From: Halocafeteria seosinensis
Taxonomy: Eukaryota > Sar > Bigyra > Bicosoecida
Length of the DNA: 10,895 bases
Reading direction: 5' to 3'
Assembly: GCA_001687465.1 (NCBI GenBank)
Contig: LVLI01001667.1
Coordinates: 1 to 10,895 of the forward strand
Within the stretch, counting starts at the first letter, position 1. Each line of letters opens with the position of its first letter. Position numbers and translations under genes: made by a program. This document shows, in pieces, positions 1-7,681 of this stretch. The notes under the pieces are model-generated. The model was not told where the DNA came from, did not search any database, and was given only the letters and a program-made list of their open reading frames with translations.

Positions 1-417
1 CTAACATCTATACCTCCGCTAGCTTTTCGTTCCATTCCTCACGGAGATACTTTCAGCGCATGGGGCGTACGGCTTTCCCTAAGTCTTGCTTGCGTGTTGG
101 TGCTATTTAGTCACGGTGATGGATCATACTACCGCAAGCTTAACCTGTGTGTTTGTGGAACCTTTTGTGTATTCCTTGCGCTCGTGGCGATTCTTTTCAA
201 GGTTATCACACTTCCTGTTGCAGTTGTAGCAACGATAGTTTGGATACTGACAAAGTTAGTGCTAGTTTATTCGAAGATGAGAGAGTTCCAGAAGGAAAAA
301 GAAAAACAGGAGCATAGCAGCGTGATGGATCTGTTCCGGTATGGAGGCATAGCAATTCAGACGGGTGGAATCCTCGGTACTCTTGCCTTTAGTGTTCCAG
401 CTACCGCAGTAGGCTAG
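1..417 (+). CDS. 3' part of an unrecognised multi-pass membrane protein
   Basis: A frame is open from the first base of the window to a TAG at 415-417, so the gene begins outside the window. The 138 visible residues contain about three hydrophobic stretches: one around LSLSLACVLVLF, one around CGTFCVFLALVAILF, and one around LPVAVVATIVWILTKLVLVY. A charged segment rich in Lys and Glu follows (KMREFQKEKEKQEH), then a Gly/Ala/Ile tail that could be a fourth membrane pass. I recognise no family. The left end is uncertain: a pyrimidine-rich acceptor-like site ends at about 55 (ACTTTCAG), so bases 1-55 could be intron. The right end is also uncertain: a GT at 408 (GTAGGC) followed by T-rich AG sites near 445-468 could be a further intron that would change the last residues. 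Coding status is likely; identity is unknown. Confidence 0.5.
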   Translation, partial: LTSIPPLAFRSIPHGDTFSAWGVRLSLSLACVLVLFSHGDGSYYRKLNLCVCGTFCVFLALVAILFKVITLPVAVVATIVWILTKLVLVYSKMREFQKEKEKQEHSSVMDLFRYGGIAIQTGGILGTLAFSVPATAVG

Positions 418-1080
418 ATTCACTAGCCAAGTCCCGCGTCTTTCAGAATTACTTTCCTAGATAGCTAGGTGCAATTCTTGCTGTTGTTGCATACCATTCC
501 GCTTGTGTCAAAGTGATTAAGTGCAATCGTTGCCGTGGATACGCCGGACGATCTCAGTGATGTACAATGGGAATTGGGTCCCCGATGGAGACGCTTTGTT
601 CTACTCAAGATGCTTAGGCAGAACGAAACAGAAGCCCGTGATCGATTCCGAAGGAAAATCGATACAAGGTGAAGGTGATTTCCCACCCGATAGCTATGAT
701 ACCGCAGGATATATGAAGCTTGACGGGAATAAGCATCGACGACGAATGTGTTGACTGGTGGCCCGATGTGAAATGTATATTTTGATATAAAAGATTTTTG
801 TAGTCTAAACGTCCATTGCGACAATGAGCGTTTGCGAATCCTGGTCATAATTCATGTGCATCATTGCACATAGCTGTATTGGAAAATGAAAATCGCACTA
901 CCAGTCCCCACGGTTCCCACTTATAGCAGGTTGAGCTTGTGAACTTCAGCTGTGAAGGTGGCATACACGTCCATTTATACACTATACAGCTCTTTACTAC
1001 CGACGATAGCGGACCAATTGAGTACAGTAGACAAGTGGGCATCTAGCGGGAACCTTAGGAACCTATAGCATTACGTAATA
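418..1080. other. Intergenic stretch with one small unassigned open frame
   Basis: No recognisable gene. A plus-strand frame without an ATG is open from 517 to 671. Its translation includes VDTPDDLSDVQWELGPRW followed by a basic amphipathic run (LLKMLRQNETEARDRFRRK), which looks protein-like, but no splice partner joins it convincingly to either neighbour. Overlapping open frames on both strands here are probably shadows. The last 100 bases, with TTTATAC near 974 and CCAAT near 1013, are where the promoter of the next gene should lie, but neither site is strong evidence. Confidence 0.3.
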
Positions 1081-2213
1081 ATGGCAGAGGGAGCGCCCTC
1101 TGCTGCGACCCTGTCGCTGCTGGAGTGGGCCCATCGTATAATGACCACTCCCGACCCACACGAGAAGGCTTCACTGTCCTACCAGGCTTCAGACGAATGG
1201 ACAGAAGGGAGAATCGCTACCGCCCCCCGCTCAACCGGAGGGACTTCGGAGGAGGGAGAACTGGACCGACAGACGCTACGTGCAATATATCCACCTCCTA
1301 ATGAACCGAGTCGCCCGGATTACGTGGAGCATGTGGACCCTCGACGAGTGAAGTCAGGAAGCAAGAAGGCGCTGATTCACGCTGTGGTACGTGCCCTCTG
1401 GATCTATGTATTGGCACTTGTGGTGGGGAACTCGACCAGATGCTTCGTTCTGCAGACACATGCTGAAAGCTACGCGATTGACCTCTCCTGGGATCTCATC
1501 TTGCGGTTTGCATTTTCGAATGTACGAAAAGATAGCGATAACGATGGGTTGAAAGATGTGGATGATATTTCTGAGGAAGACATCATGCCCAAGGAGTTCT
1601 TTGACGACTGGGTAAAGGTGGCGATGGAGGAGGTTAGTTTTACATATGCTTCCCTGCCGATGGTGGTAATTGAACCGGAATAAATTGCGCAGGCAAAGCA
1701 TTTCAGGAAGTGGGCCAAACGATTAAGAGAGCTTGGTTCAAAATATGGTAATCTCCCAGGCCATGGTGGCTTATGGGAAAGTGCAACCGATACTGCTGAT
1801 AGTCTCACGGCCAGATTAAGCGTGGTCCACATGGTGTGTAGTTCTTCTTGTATGTTGGCTCCGCTTATAGTTTGACCAATTGTATTTTGTTCACCTATAT
1901 TCAGGTCCACGAGGCGAGGGGCCTAGACGTATATCCGGGAATGTTACAGAAATTACAAAGAAGCGATGACACAACGAGTTGTGAAATTCTAGAGCAGAAC
2001 CATAAAGAAGAGATAACCCATGTGGCAGCAGGAAAGAGGTGGCTTAGTTATATGGCTGATAGGACAAGCAAGGATCCGATTGCTCTCTTCCAACAAACAG
2101 TTAGGTCTCGCTTCCGTGGGGCTCTGAAGCCTCCGTTCAATGAAGAAAAGAGAGAAGCTGCTGGATTGACAAGGGAGTGGTACATGCCATTGGCTGAAGA
2201 AGAAAAAGAATAA
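1081..2213 (+). CDS. Ferritin-like protein of the DUF455 family (4 exons)
   Basis: Exons are 1081-1386, 1456-1632, 1693-1833 and 1905-2213, giving 310 residues. The introns (69, 60 and 71 bp) have GT donors and AG acceptors and are all phase 0. The spliced protein follows the DUF455 (COG2833) pattern: a TPDPHEKASL segment near residue 25, HAESYAIDLSWD at 104-115, MPKEFFDDW at 146-154, EEAKHF at 160-165, EARGLDVYPGM at 211-221 and EEITHVAAGKRW at 243-254. Glu106, Glu161 with His164, Glu211, and Glu244 with His247 have the spacing of di-metal ligands in a ferritin-like four-helix fold (two ExxH motifs). The family is probably a metal-dependent oxidase or hydroxylase, but to my knowledge its reaction is unassigned. 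The start is the first ATG in frame with a favourable context (ATAATGG). Residues 128-139 (DSDNDGLKDVDD) look like an inserted calcium-binding loop. No targeting peptide is evident. Confidence 0.9.
1387..1455 (+). other. Intron 1 of the DUF455 gene (stopless, 3n)
   Basis: GTACGT donor and TTCTGCAG acceptor, 69 bp, phase 0. It contains no in-frame stop, so an ORF caller reads straight through it. Removing it brings HAV next to THAESYAIDL, which restores the conserved family helix; keeping it inserts 23 mostly hydrophobic residues into that helix. Confidence 0.8.
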
Positions 2214-2966
2214 ACGCACATGATTCATACTTCACCGATCTGAAAAATGAGTTGCTTCGGCAAGGTGTTGTGGTTTGATCATGCCTATTTAGTTGCCCCT
2301 GAGTTAGCTATGCTTAGTATGTCTGCTGGAGCGCCCCCGAAGTCCTGCGATTCAGCGTCTCTGTTTCGACAACGCTGGTTGTACAAACGGAAAAAGTTGG
2401 GATGTCTCACGAAATAGTCTTTGGTTTGCTGTTTTTCAAATTCTACTTTGGAGAAAAAAAAAATTGTTCCTGTAGGTTGAGTGACTTATTTCGCATGAAT
2501 TCCAAAACGTTGTCGATATTCCTCGTTGGGGACCAGGGAGGATGTTCTAGCTGTTCATATTGGATTTTTTTGGCATGATACTCGTGCTCCGACTCTCGCG
2601 ATGGTCTTCCTCGGCGTTCTCGAGATCCGCAATGCTCTATTCAGATCCACCGACGGTAAACACATTGCATAGCAGACGAAACCGAGTAGTTTGCTATGTA
2701 ATGTATAAGCGGGCTGGCTGATGATTGCATGTCAGCTCCTATAAGCTCCTTCCTGTGTAGAGTAACCTACATCTGCACCACATCTATTGTTCGGTGGCAT
2801 TAAAACTCCCAAGCCTTGGGGACAAAGGCCAAGTGCGGGCAACTTCTCTGCTTCAACTGAATGAACTACATGATGAGGTCTACATAGGCAAATTTTTTTT
2901 AAAAGTTTGTTAGTAATTTTCGGCTCTCTTACATTTGTCGTCCTGTTGGGAGACGGAGGAGTAACC
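2214..2966. other. Intergenic region between the DUF455 and GH31 genes
   Basis: Apart from the transposase fragment at about 2443-2637 (minus strand) I see no supported gene. There is a run of ten A at 2453-2462, which is T on the transposase strand. A short plus-strand frame around 2280-2417 shows no recognisable motif. I looked here for exons encoding the missing N-terminal domain of the downstream GH31 protein and found none I could support. Confidence 0.4.
2443..2637 (-). pseudogene. Degraded Tc1/mariner-type transposase fragment
   Basis: On the minus strand, one frame reads YHAKKIQYEQLEHPPWSP and continues TRNIDNVLEFMRNKSLNLQ before a stop at 2443-2445. This matches the C-terminal core of Tc1/mariner (IS630 superfamily) DDE transposases: a His-x-Ala/Ser-Lys-Lys segment, then LExPPWSPDLNPIENVW. 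Here DLNP has become TRN with a one-residue loss, and the usual Trp is Leu. Upstream in the same frame the sequence is a low-similarity Arg/Glu-rich run back to a stop near 2640. The first two catalytic Asp regions and the DNA-binding domain are absent, and I see no terminal inverted repeats. It is a dead remnant. The family call rests on one motif block, so it is moderate. Confidence 0.55.
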
Positions 2967-5582
2967 ATGCTGAAAGTGTCCATAGTGCTGTGTATGGCTG
3001 CATGGATAACGGGAGTGCACCAGATTCCCGCAGGCGGAGCCGTCTCAGCACAGTCTTTACGAGCCTCGCATTCCACCGATACGGACTATTTAATACCACC
3101 AGCCAACTTGAAAGGTGCGTCATTATATCAGCTACTGTGAAAGCTCCTTGGATAGAGCGTATGGTGTATGTATGTGGCTCACAGAGGCTCCTTACCCTGA
3201 ATGGGCTCACCACCACTTGGTTTGGCTCTCTAATGGGCAGTCGAATCAGCAGAATGTGTCCAATTACTTCAAGGATTACAAAGCTCACAACATTGTAAGT
3301 CTTTCCCCACTCACTCACTCACTCACTCTGTGTGTGCGTAATTCCATGCTGCTGGTTCTGATTGAATTCCACGAGACAGAGTGTGGGAGCGGTAGAAATT
3401 GATTCAGGATGGAGTACTGGCTACAATAACTTCATCGTTGATAAAAGCAAGTTCCCTGATATGGCCTCTCTAGTGCAAGAAGCGCACAATGATGATGTGC
3501 GGGTCCTGCTGTGGGCAACGTCAATGGTCGATGAGGACTCCTCCAACTACCAGGAACTGCTCGACAAGAAGTACTACATCCTTAACGGGGTTAATGGCAC
3601 CTCTACTCTGCATTGGTGGCACGGGACTGGCCTTCTTCTTGATTATTTCAACCCAGACGCTGTGGAATGGTTCCACAAACAAATGGATAACGTAAGAGAA
3701 AATCTGGGAGTGGCGTCAATGAGGATACCCCTAGACTGTGGATATATGGATATGCAGGTGCTGGACATCGGGATTGACGGATGGAAAACCGATGGAACTG
3801 TGAGCTAATACGGTTTTACTCAGAATTCATGGATTTGGATTCATTTCGCAATTGCTTGATTGTCGTCCACAGGATCCCTACATCATTGAATACCTGATTC
3901 CTCACTCTCGTGTCAAGGGTCCCGTAACTTATCGCGAGTATGCTGATGCCTATTATGGGGACTTCTACAACTACACGAACCAGAAACGGAATAATGACGC
4001 ACTGATCATGAGTAGACCCGTAGATTCCTATAAGATACTCGGGCGAGAACTAAGTGTTTATCTGCACTTTTCCCCATACTATGGTGAGCGGCGTGTGCAG
4101 TCCTTTGATGAGTAGTTACTCGATGATTTCCACTTCCGTTATTATTGCAGTCATGTGGTCTGGCTGGGTCGGAGACCAAGACCCAGACTTCGCAGGTTTA
4201 CGTGACGCGCTACGCAACATGATTCATTCTTCTTGGAGAAACTATACTAACTTTGGATCTGATATCGGAGGGTATCGCAATGGGCCTGGTGTTCTTGGAA
4301 GATCAGCTCAACTGTTTACTCGATGGTTTCAATTAGGAGCTTTTGTTCCATTTATGGAAAACGGCGGAGACAAAGTAAGTACTTGTAGACATCTTCTTCA
4401 GCCCACAGGCGTCGCATTGTTATCGTAACTGGCGTCTAATGTTACAGGAGCATCGTCCTTGGATATTCGATCAATACTACGGCACTGGATCATATTACAC
4501 CGATCTCTATCGGCGGTTCGTCGCAGCGCACTACGAATTAATCCCGTATTTGCTGAGCACAGGTACCAAAAGCTATGAACAAGGAATAAGCAGCTTCCGA
4601 GCTTCTGTAAGTTATCCTGGTTATGCCAGGTATCTTGCCATTTTTCCTGATTCAATTGCTATGTCAATCGCAGACTCCGCCTCAAGGATGGTACCCGTTT
4701 ATCCTACAGTGGAACAATATTTCTGACTACAGCTACAAACTAGGGGATTCGCTATTCGTTATCCCTGTTGTGTATGAGAATCAATCCTCTGTATCTGCAG
4801 TTTTCCCCGGAAATTCTTCTGACAAATGGGTCGATTTTTTCCACCCCAACGTCTCGCTCAGGGGTGGAGTGAATCATACGATAGAAGTGCCTTCCTTGAG
4901 TTACTTCCCTGTATTCCAGAAGATGGGAGATATCTTACCCCTGCATGTGTCAACTCCTCTTATTAGTCATGGTGACTACGCTAGTCACTCGGCACTGACA
5001 CTATGTATTAATTATCCAAAAGTAGAGGAAACAGTAAAAACGGATATTCGAGAGCACCGTGGAGGTGGTTTGGAGGTTTCCTACCGTCTCAAGAACTTGA
5101 GGAGCGGGGATGGGGGTGTTTATGGCGACCTAGAATTCGACGTGACTGCATGGACGAAGAAACTTCAAGATTCAGACAAGAACACCGACATTGCACTACT
5201 CATACGCGGGATACAAGTCTCTGGCTATACAAGTGTCACTGTGAAAGGTGTTGAAACTAAAGAGCCCACGACTCTTGGGGGAAGCATATATGTAGGGAAG
5301 CAATTGCCGCGAACGGATAGAAGGCTATTTAGTGCCGCTGGAACGCCTTTCTCCTACGGGGCACCTCTGCCATTTTCTTTGGCGGTTCCTGCAAAGGATA
5401 AGACGCTTGTTGCGGAAAATCACTCTGCTGCGGAGGCTGAGAACCCTCACTGGTTTGCCACAAAGGCTTCAGAGAGTACATCACACGTAAGCGAGTTATT
5501 TATTCGTGCCGGAGATCCAGCTGCAGGGCAAACAATCACGATTGCACGTGTGTTCGTCGAGGATCCAGTTCTGTCTACCTAA
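2967..5582 (+). CDS. Secreted glycoside hydrolase family 31 (8 exons)
   Basis: Exons are 2967-3114, 3185-3294, 3380-3691, 3758-3799, 3873-4083, 4151-4374, 4448-4606 and 4674-5582, giving 704 residues. Introns are 70, 85, 66, 73, 67, 73 and 67 bp, all GT-AG. Residues 1-28 form a likely signal peptide (hydrophobic core near VSIVLCMAAW, cleavage near VSA/QS). The (beta/alpha)8 barrel starts near residue 50 (PEWAHHHLVW). Visible motifs are AVEIDSGW, VLLWATSM, WWHGTG, DGWKTDGTDPY with Asp202 as the likely nucleophile, IMSRPVDS, WVGDQD with Asp283 as the likely acid/base, FGSDIGGY at 309-316 and RWFQLGAF. The C-terminal part (LGDSLFVIPVV, then MGDILPL) matches the family's beta-sandwich domains. 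The enzyme should act on alpha-glycosides by a retaining mechanism; the substrate cannot be read from sequence. Many NxS/T sequons fit secretion. The usual N-terminal beta-sandwich before the barrel is missing. The start is the ATG that opens the signal peptide. Confidence 0.93.
3309..3336 (+). repeat. Microsatellite (ACTC)5 then (TG)4
   Basis: Five tandem ACTC units (3309-3328) run directly into four TG units (3329-3336), inside the second intron of the GH31 gene. That intron is the longest of the seven at 85 bp, which fits expansion by the repeat. It should be polymorphic between strains. Confidence 0.85.
3692..3757 (+). other. Intron 3 of the GH31 gene (stopless, 3n)
   Basis: GTAAGA donor and ATATGCAG acceptor, 66 bp, phase 0, with no in-frame stop. 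Splicing joins HKQMDN to VLDIGIDGWKTDGT, the strand carrying the nucleophile. Retention would add 22 residues just before the catalytic strand and would probably inactivate the enzyme. Confidence 0.85.
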
Positions 5583-5986
5583 CAGATAGGGCAAAACAAC
5601 AGACTGAAGAACAACTTTTCTCCATCGTATCGGAAGTCGTCACCAAACCCATGGCATCCAGAGTATGGTACATTTTGTCGTTCCACACAAACCGTACACA
5701 TCGCGTTTTTATCTTCTTAAGATGCTTATCGAAATTCTGAGTAGGTTTCACTTTTTTTTCTTTTTTTTCGTTACATTCCATAAAGTTCTTTCGTACTGTA
5801 GTCCTCCGGTACAAGGAAAAAAATGCAAATGGTAACCACCAACTGGAGCAAGATGATGATGATTGAATACCACAGGCTGGAACAAAGTCAATGGCTTTAG
5901 GCCAGCCATTGTGTAAGTGAGGCTCTTGAAGACGTCGTTATTGGCATCGTTGAGAATCATTGTGTAAATGTGTAAATTCTGTTTCA
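5583..5986. other. Intergenic region downstream of the GH31 gene
   Basis: It has two T8 runs separated by one C (5752-5768) and no clear AATAAA. A minus-strand frame from an ATG at 5960-5958 runs about 70 codons and begins MILNDANNDVFKSLTYTM, but it ends in a poly-Lys run translated from the T tracts. I recognise no family, so I do not call it a gene. The end of the stretch (TCTGTTTCAG, 5978-5987) looks like a 3' splice site for the decayed LamG segment that follows. Confidence 0.3.
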
Positions 5987-6713
5987 GGAAAATTAGGACA
6001 AGCAGTAGCCCTTGAATCTGGAGAATGCGTTGGCCTTGATTTGGTTTTGGACTTTGGCACAGGTGATTTTTCCATCCAATGTTGGTTCGTACCTACCTAC
6101 ACTCCCTCTTCTAGTGGCGATAACATTGTAACATCAAATAATGGCTCAGGGAATACTTTTTCGTTAGTCTAAAATGAGAACAATGAGTTTAAAATTTTCA
6201 CACGAAATAGTGGAAATCCATTATCCGCAACAACATCGAACACATTTTCGACAGGTCAATATTATCACTTGGTCTGTACTGGAAGTGGGGGCTCTTACAA
6301 GTTAATGGATCATGGCGAGGAAGTCAATTCTCACTGTATACAGGTTGCGAGATATTTGTGTCATGGAAGGACCATATCTCTTTGTCCCCTCATTACGCTT
6401 TTGCTGCCACATTTAGTGGTTCCATTTCTTGCACTCATCGCAATAGAGTTACTGTTCACGAGGAGAGTGAGCAAACTCAGCAAAACGTTTCCGTTAAAAT
6501 CCGAGATGCGTTGAGCAACTTGAGCTTGCTGAGCATGCTCAGACTGAGAAGAAGGAAATCGTCAATACTGCAAGGTATTACGTCTTAAAGTCCACTACAA
6601 TACAACTTTGTCGTGATAGAAGAATCTTCACAGTGATCGATGTTGGTAAGCAAAATCTGCCGTGGAGTCACATTGATCCTGGTACTTTACATGTACTTGC
6701 GGTATCCTCCTAG
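5987..6713 (+). pseudogene. Decayed LamG-like domain plus coiled-coil coding sequence
   Basis: From a 3' splice-site-like CTGTTTCAG the frame reads GKLGQAVALESGECVG, then LDFGTGDFSIQCWF, typical of the first half of a concanavalin-like LamG domain (Laminin_G_3 type). A TAA at 6170-6172 interrupts it, yet the same frame continues with FKIFTRNSGNPL, STGQYYHLVCTGSGGSYKL and HGEEVNS, so the stop lies inside the domain. The domain end (HYAFAATFSGSIS, then HRNRVTVHEESE) is in the next frame, implying a one-base change between about 6340 and 6380. A Gln/Glu-rich coiled coil (EQTQQNVSVKIRD) then shifts frame again near 6505 to VEQLELAEHAQTEKKEIVN and RRIFTVIDV. A good 68-bp intron candidate (GTAAGC to CTCCTAG, 6646-6713) follows. 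One stop and at least two frame changes argue for a pseudogene; sequencing errors are the alternative. No signal peptide or 5' exon was found. Confidence 0.6.
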
Positions 6714-7072
6714 AATGCCCATTTACATCACGCATCTTTGCACTATTGTCCTGCTTTCATTTTTACCTTTGAACTGCAAACACTGGTTTTCAAGCCCCAA
6801 ACACGACGAGAAGGCGAATGGGGGTATGTCCTCAACTTCTTTGCAGAGCAGAAGCAGCAACAACGGTAGAGACCGACGAGGCAATCGCAGAAAAACAAGG
6901 CCCGGTGGCGAATAGCGAGTCCACCGTGGCCACTCCGGAGGAACGAGGCCCAAGACGCTCTGAAAGGATACGTGTGAAGAATCTCATACTCACAAAGAGT
7001 CCGAGTGTTGGTGAGCGCAGGGGTCGGCATGAGATCCCCGAACTACATTTCCACTTAGCCGGTAGGCCATAA
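6714..7072 (+). other. Continuation of the decayed coding stretch, with an RRSERIR motif
   Basis: Two successive frames look coding. Frame A (to a TAG at 6867-6869) gives FIFTFELQTLVFKP, then GEWGYVLNFFAEQKQQQR. Frame B (about 6846 to a TAA at 7070-7072) gives ATTVETDEAIAEKQG, then PEERGPRRSERIRVKN and EIPELHFHLAG. Arg-Arg-Ser-x-Arg-x-Arg following an acidic, Pro/Thr-rich linker is often seen between integrase and reverse transcriptase in copia-type retrotransposon polyproteins, but no integrase or reverse transcriptase motif is visible nearby, so this assignment is weak. The stretch may belong to the LamG pseudogene or to a separate dead element. Confidence 0.35.
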
Positions 7073-7096
7073 ATGACACACACTACTACTACTATG
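7031..7096 (+). repeat. Direct repeat A, copy 1
   Basis: The first 40 bases match those of copy 2 (7153-7212) at 35 positions, and both end in a CACACTACTACTATG-like tail, here expanded to four ACT units. Its translation includes EIPELHFHLAG. Confidence 0.8.
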
Positions 7097-7152
7097 TCTA
7101 CCTTGCCGCCAGTCAATTGCGGCTGCTTTCAACGGAATTCATTGAGGGGAAC

Positions 7153-7212
7153 AAGATCCCCCAACTGCATTTCCACTTAGCCGGTACGCCAGAAATAATG
7201 CACACTACTATG
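7153..7212 (+). repeat. Direct repeat A, copy 2
   Basis: It lies about 122 bp after copy 1. Its translation is KIPQLHFHLAGTPEIMHTTM, preceded in the same frame by LAASQLRLLSTEFIEGN. The peptide likeness to copy 1 (IPxLHFHLAG) suggests that the duplicated unit was once coding. Confidence 0.8.
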
Positions 7213-7350
7213 GAACAAGAAGGCCCTCACTGCTTGCGGAGCGCATGAAAAGCGAACTTCGTATGAGGAAGACTATCCACTAGCTGCACTTCGGAAGGAG
7301 AAACCATACTGCATACTTAATCAACTCCACCCGGGGGAGAATGAATCCCG

Positions 7351-7409
7351 CAACAACAATAACCTCCCAATCCTATTAAGTGGTAATGAACTGCTAGCCA
7401 GGCAAGCGG
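7351..7409 (+). repeat. Direct repeat B, copy 1
   Basis: It shares a perfect 23-base run (7358-7380) with copy 2 at 7632-7654, followed by a further similar stretch around TGAACTGCTAGC. In the frame open from 7199 to a TAG at 7478-7480 it reads NNNNLPILLSGNELLA; that frame has no ATG but looks protein-like (for example YEEDYPLAALRKEKPYC upstream). Confidence 0.8.
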
Positions 7410-7653
7410 GTGCGCCGAGACTGGGGAGAAAGGACGAGACGGGAAGGACGTTTGGAAGACGCGCTGCTTCACGCGCATAGTGGAAGGTGAACGAGAGCCA
7501 GCAGAGAAGAGTTACTTCATACCGCGAGACGAACTGAGACGGACAGAACATCTCGGGTGGAAACCAGATACGAGAACAGCCGAAGAGCAAGCTACACGAA
7601 TTGACTTATACGTGCAAGAGGACACTACAATAATAACCTCCCAATCCTATTAA
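7390..7653 (+). other. Unassigned open frame between the B repeats
   Basis: This frame is open for 88 codons but has no ATG near its start. It contains KSYFIPRDELRRTEHLGWKP, then an acidic, Thr-rich end, and stops at a TAA inside repeat B copy 2. It overlaps the frame that carries repeat B copy 1, so at most one of the two is real here. The region is A/G-rich, which lengthens chance frames. I recognise no family. Confidence 0.2.
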
Positions 7654-7680
7654 GCAATGAACTGCTAGCTAGCCATGCGG
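7625..7680 (+). repeat. Direct repeat B, copy 2
   Basis: It lies 274 bp after copy 1. In its own frame (open from about 7605 to a TAG at 7809-7811) it reads NNNLPILLSNELLASHAEVP, one residue shorter than copy 1 (three bases lost), so the coding phase is preserved across the indel. Confidence 0.8.
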
Positions 7681-7681
7681 A

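Noticed and set aside
465-848. Long minus-strand open frame of 127 codons
   Set aside because: No recognisable motif, odd Ser/Arg/Thr-rich composition and overlap with other chance frames; treated as a shadow.
1522-1593. Possible extra 72-bp intron in the DUF455 gene (GTACGA to CCCAAG)
   Set aside because: It would remove the MPK before EFFDDW, which suits the family, and the acceptor lacks a pyrimidine tract. Kept as exon, with the caveat noted under the calcium-loop finding.
2732-3318. Minus-strand open frames across the start of the GH31 gene
   Set aside because: They are antisense to the signal peptide and first exons, which are supported by homology.
5748-5960. Minus-strand frame starting MILNDANNDVFKSLTYTM
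   Set aside because: It ends in a poly-Lys run made by T tracts, has no family match that I recognise, and no splice partner.
6170-6172. Reassigned stop codon as the explanation for the TAA inside the LamG domain
   Set aside because: Both TAA and TAG end intact genes in this window (2213, 5582, 9411), and frame changes follow, so decay is simpler.
7321-7590. Minus-strand open frame across the B repeat region
   Set aside because: Leu/Ser/Pro-rich complement of an A/G-rich stretch; no motif, and the repeats conserve the opposite strand's frame.
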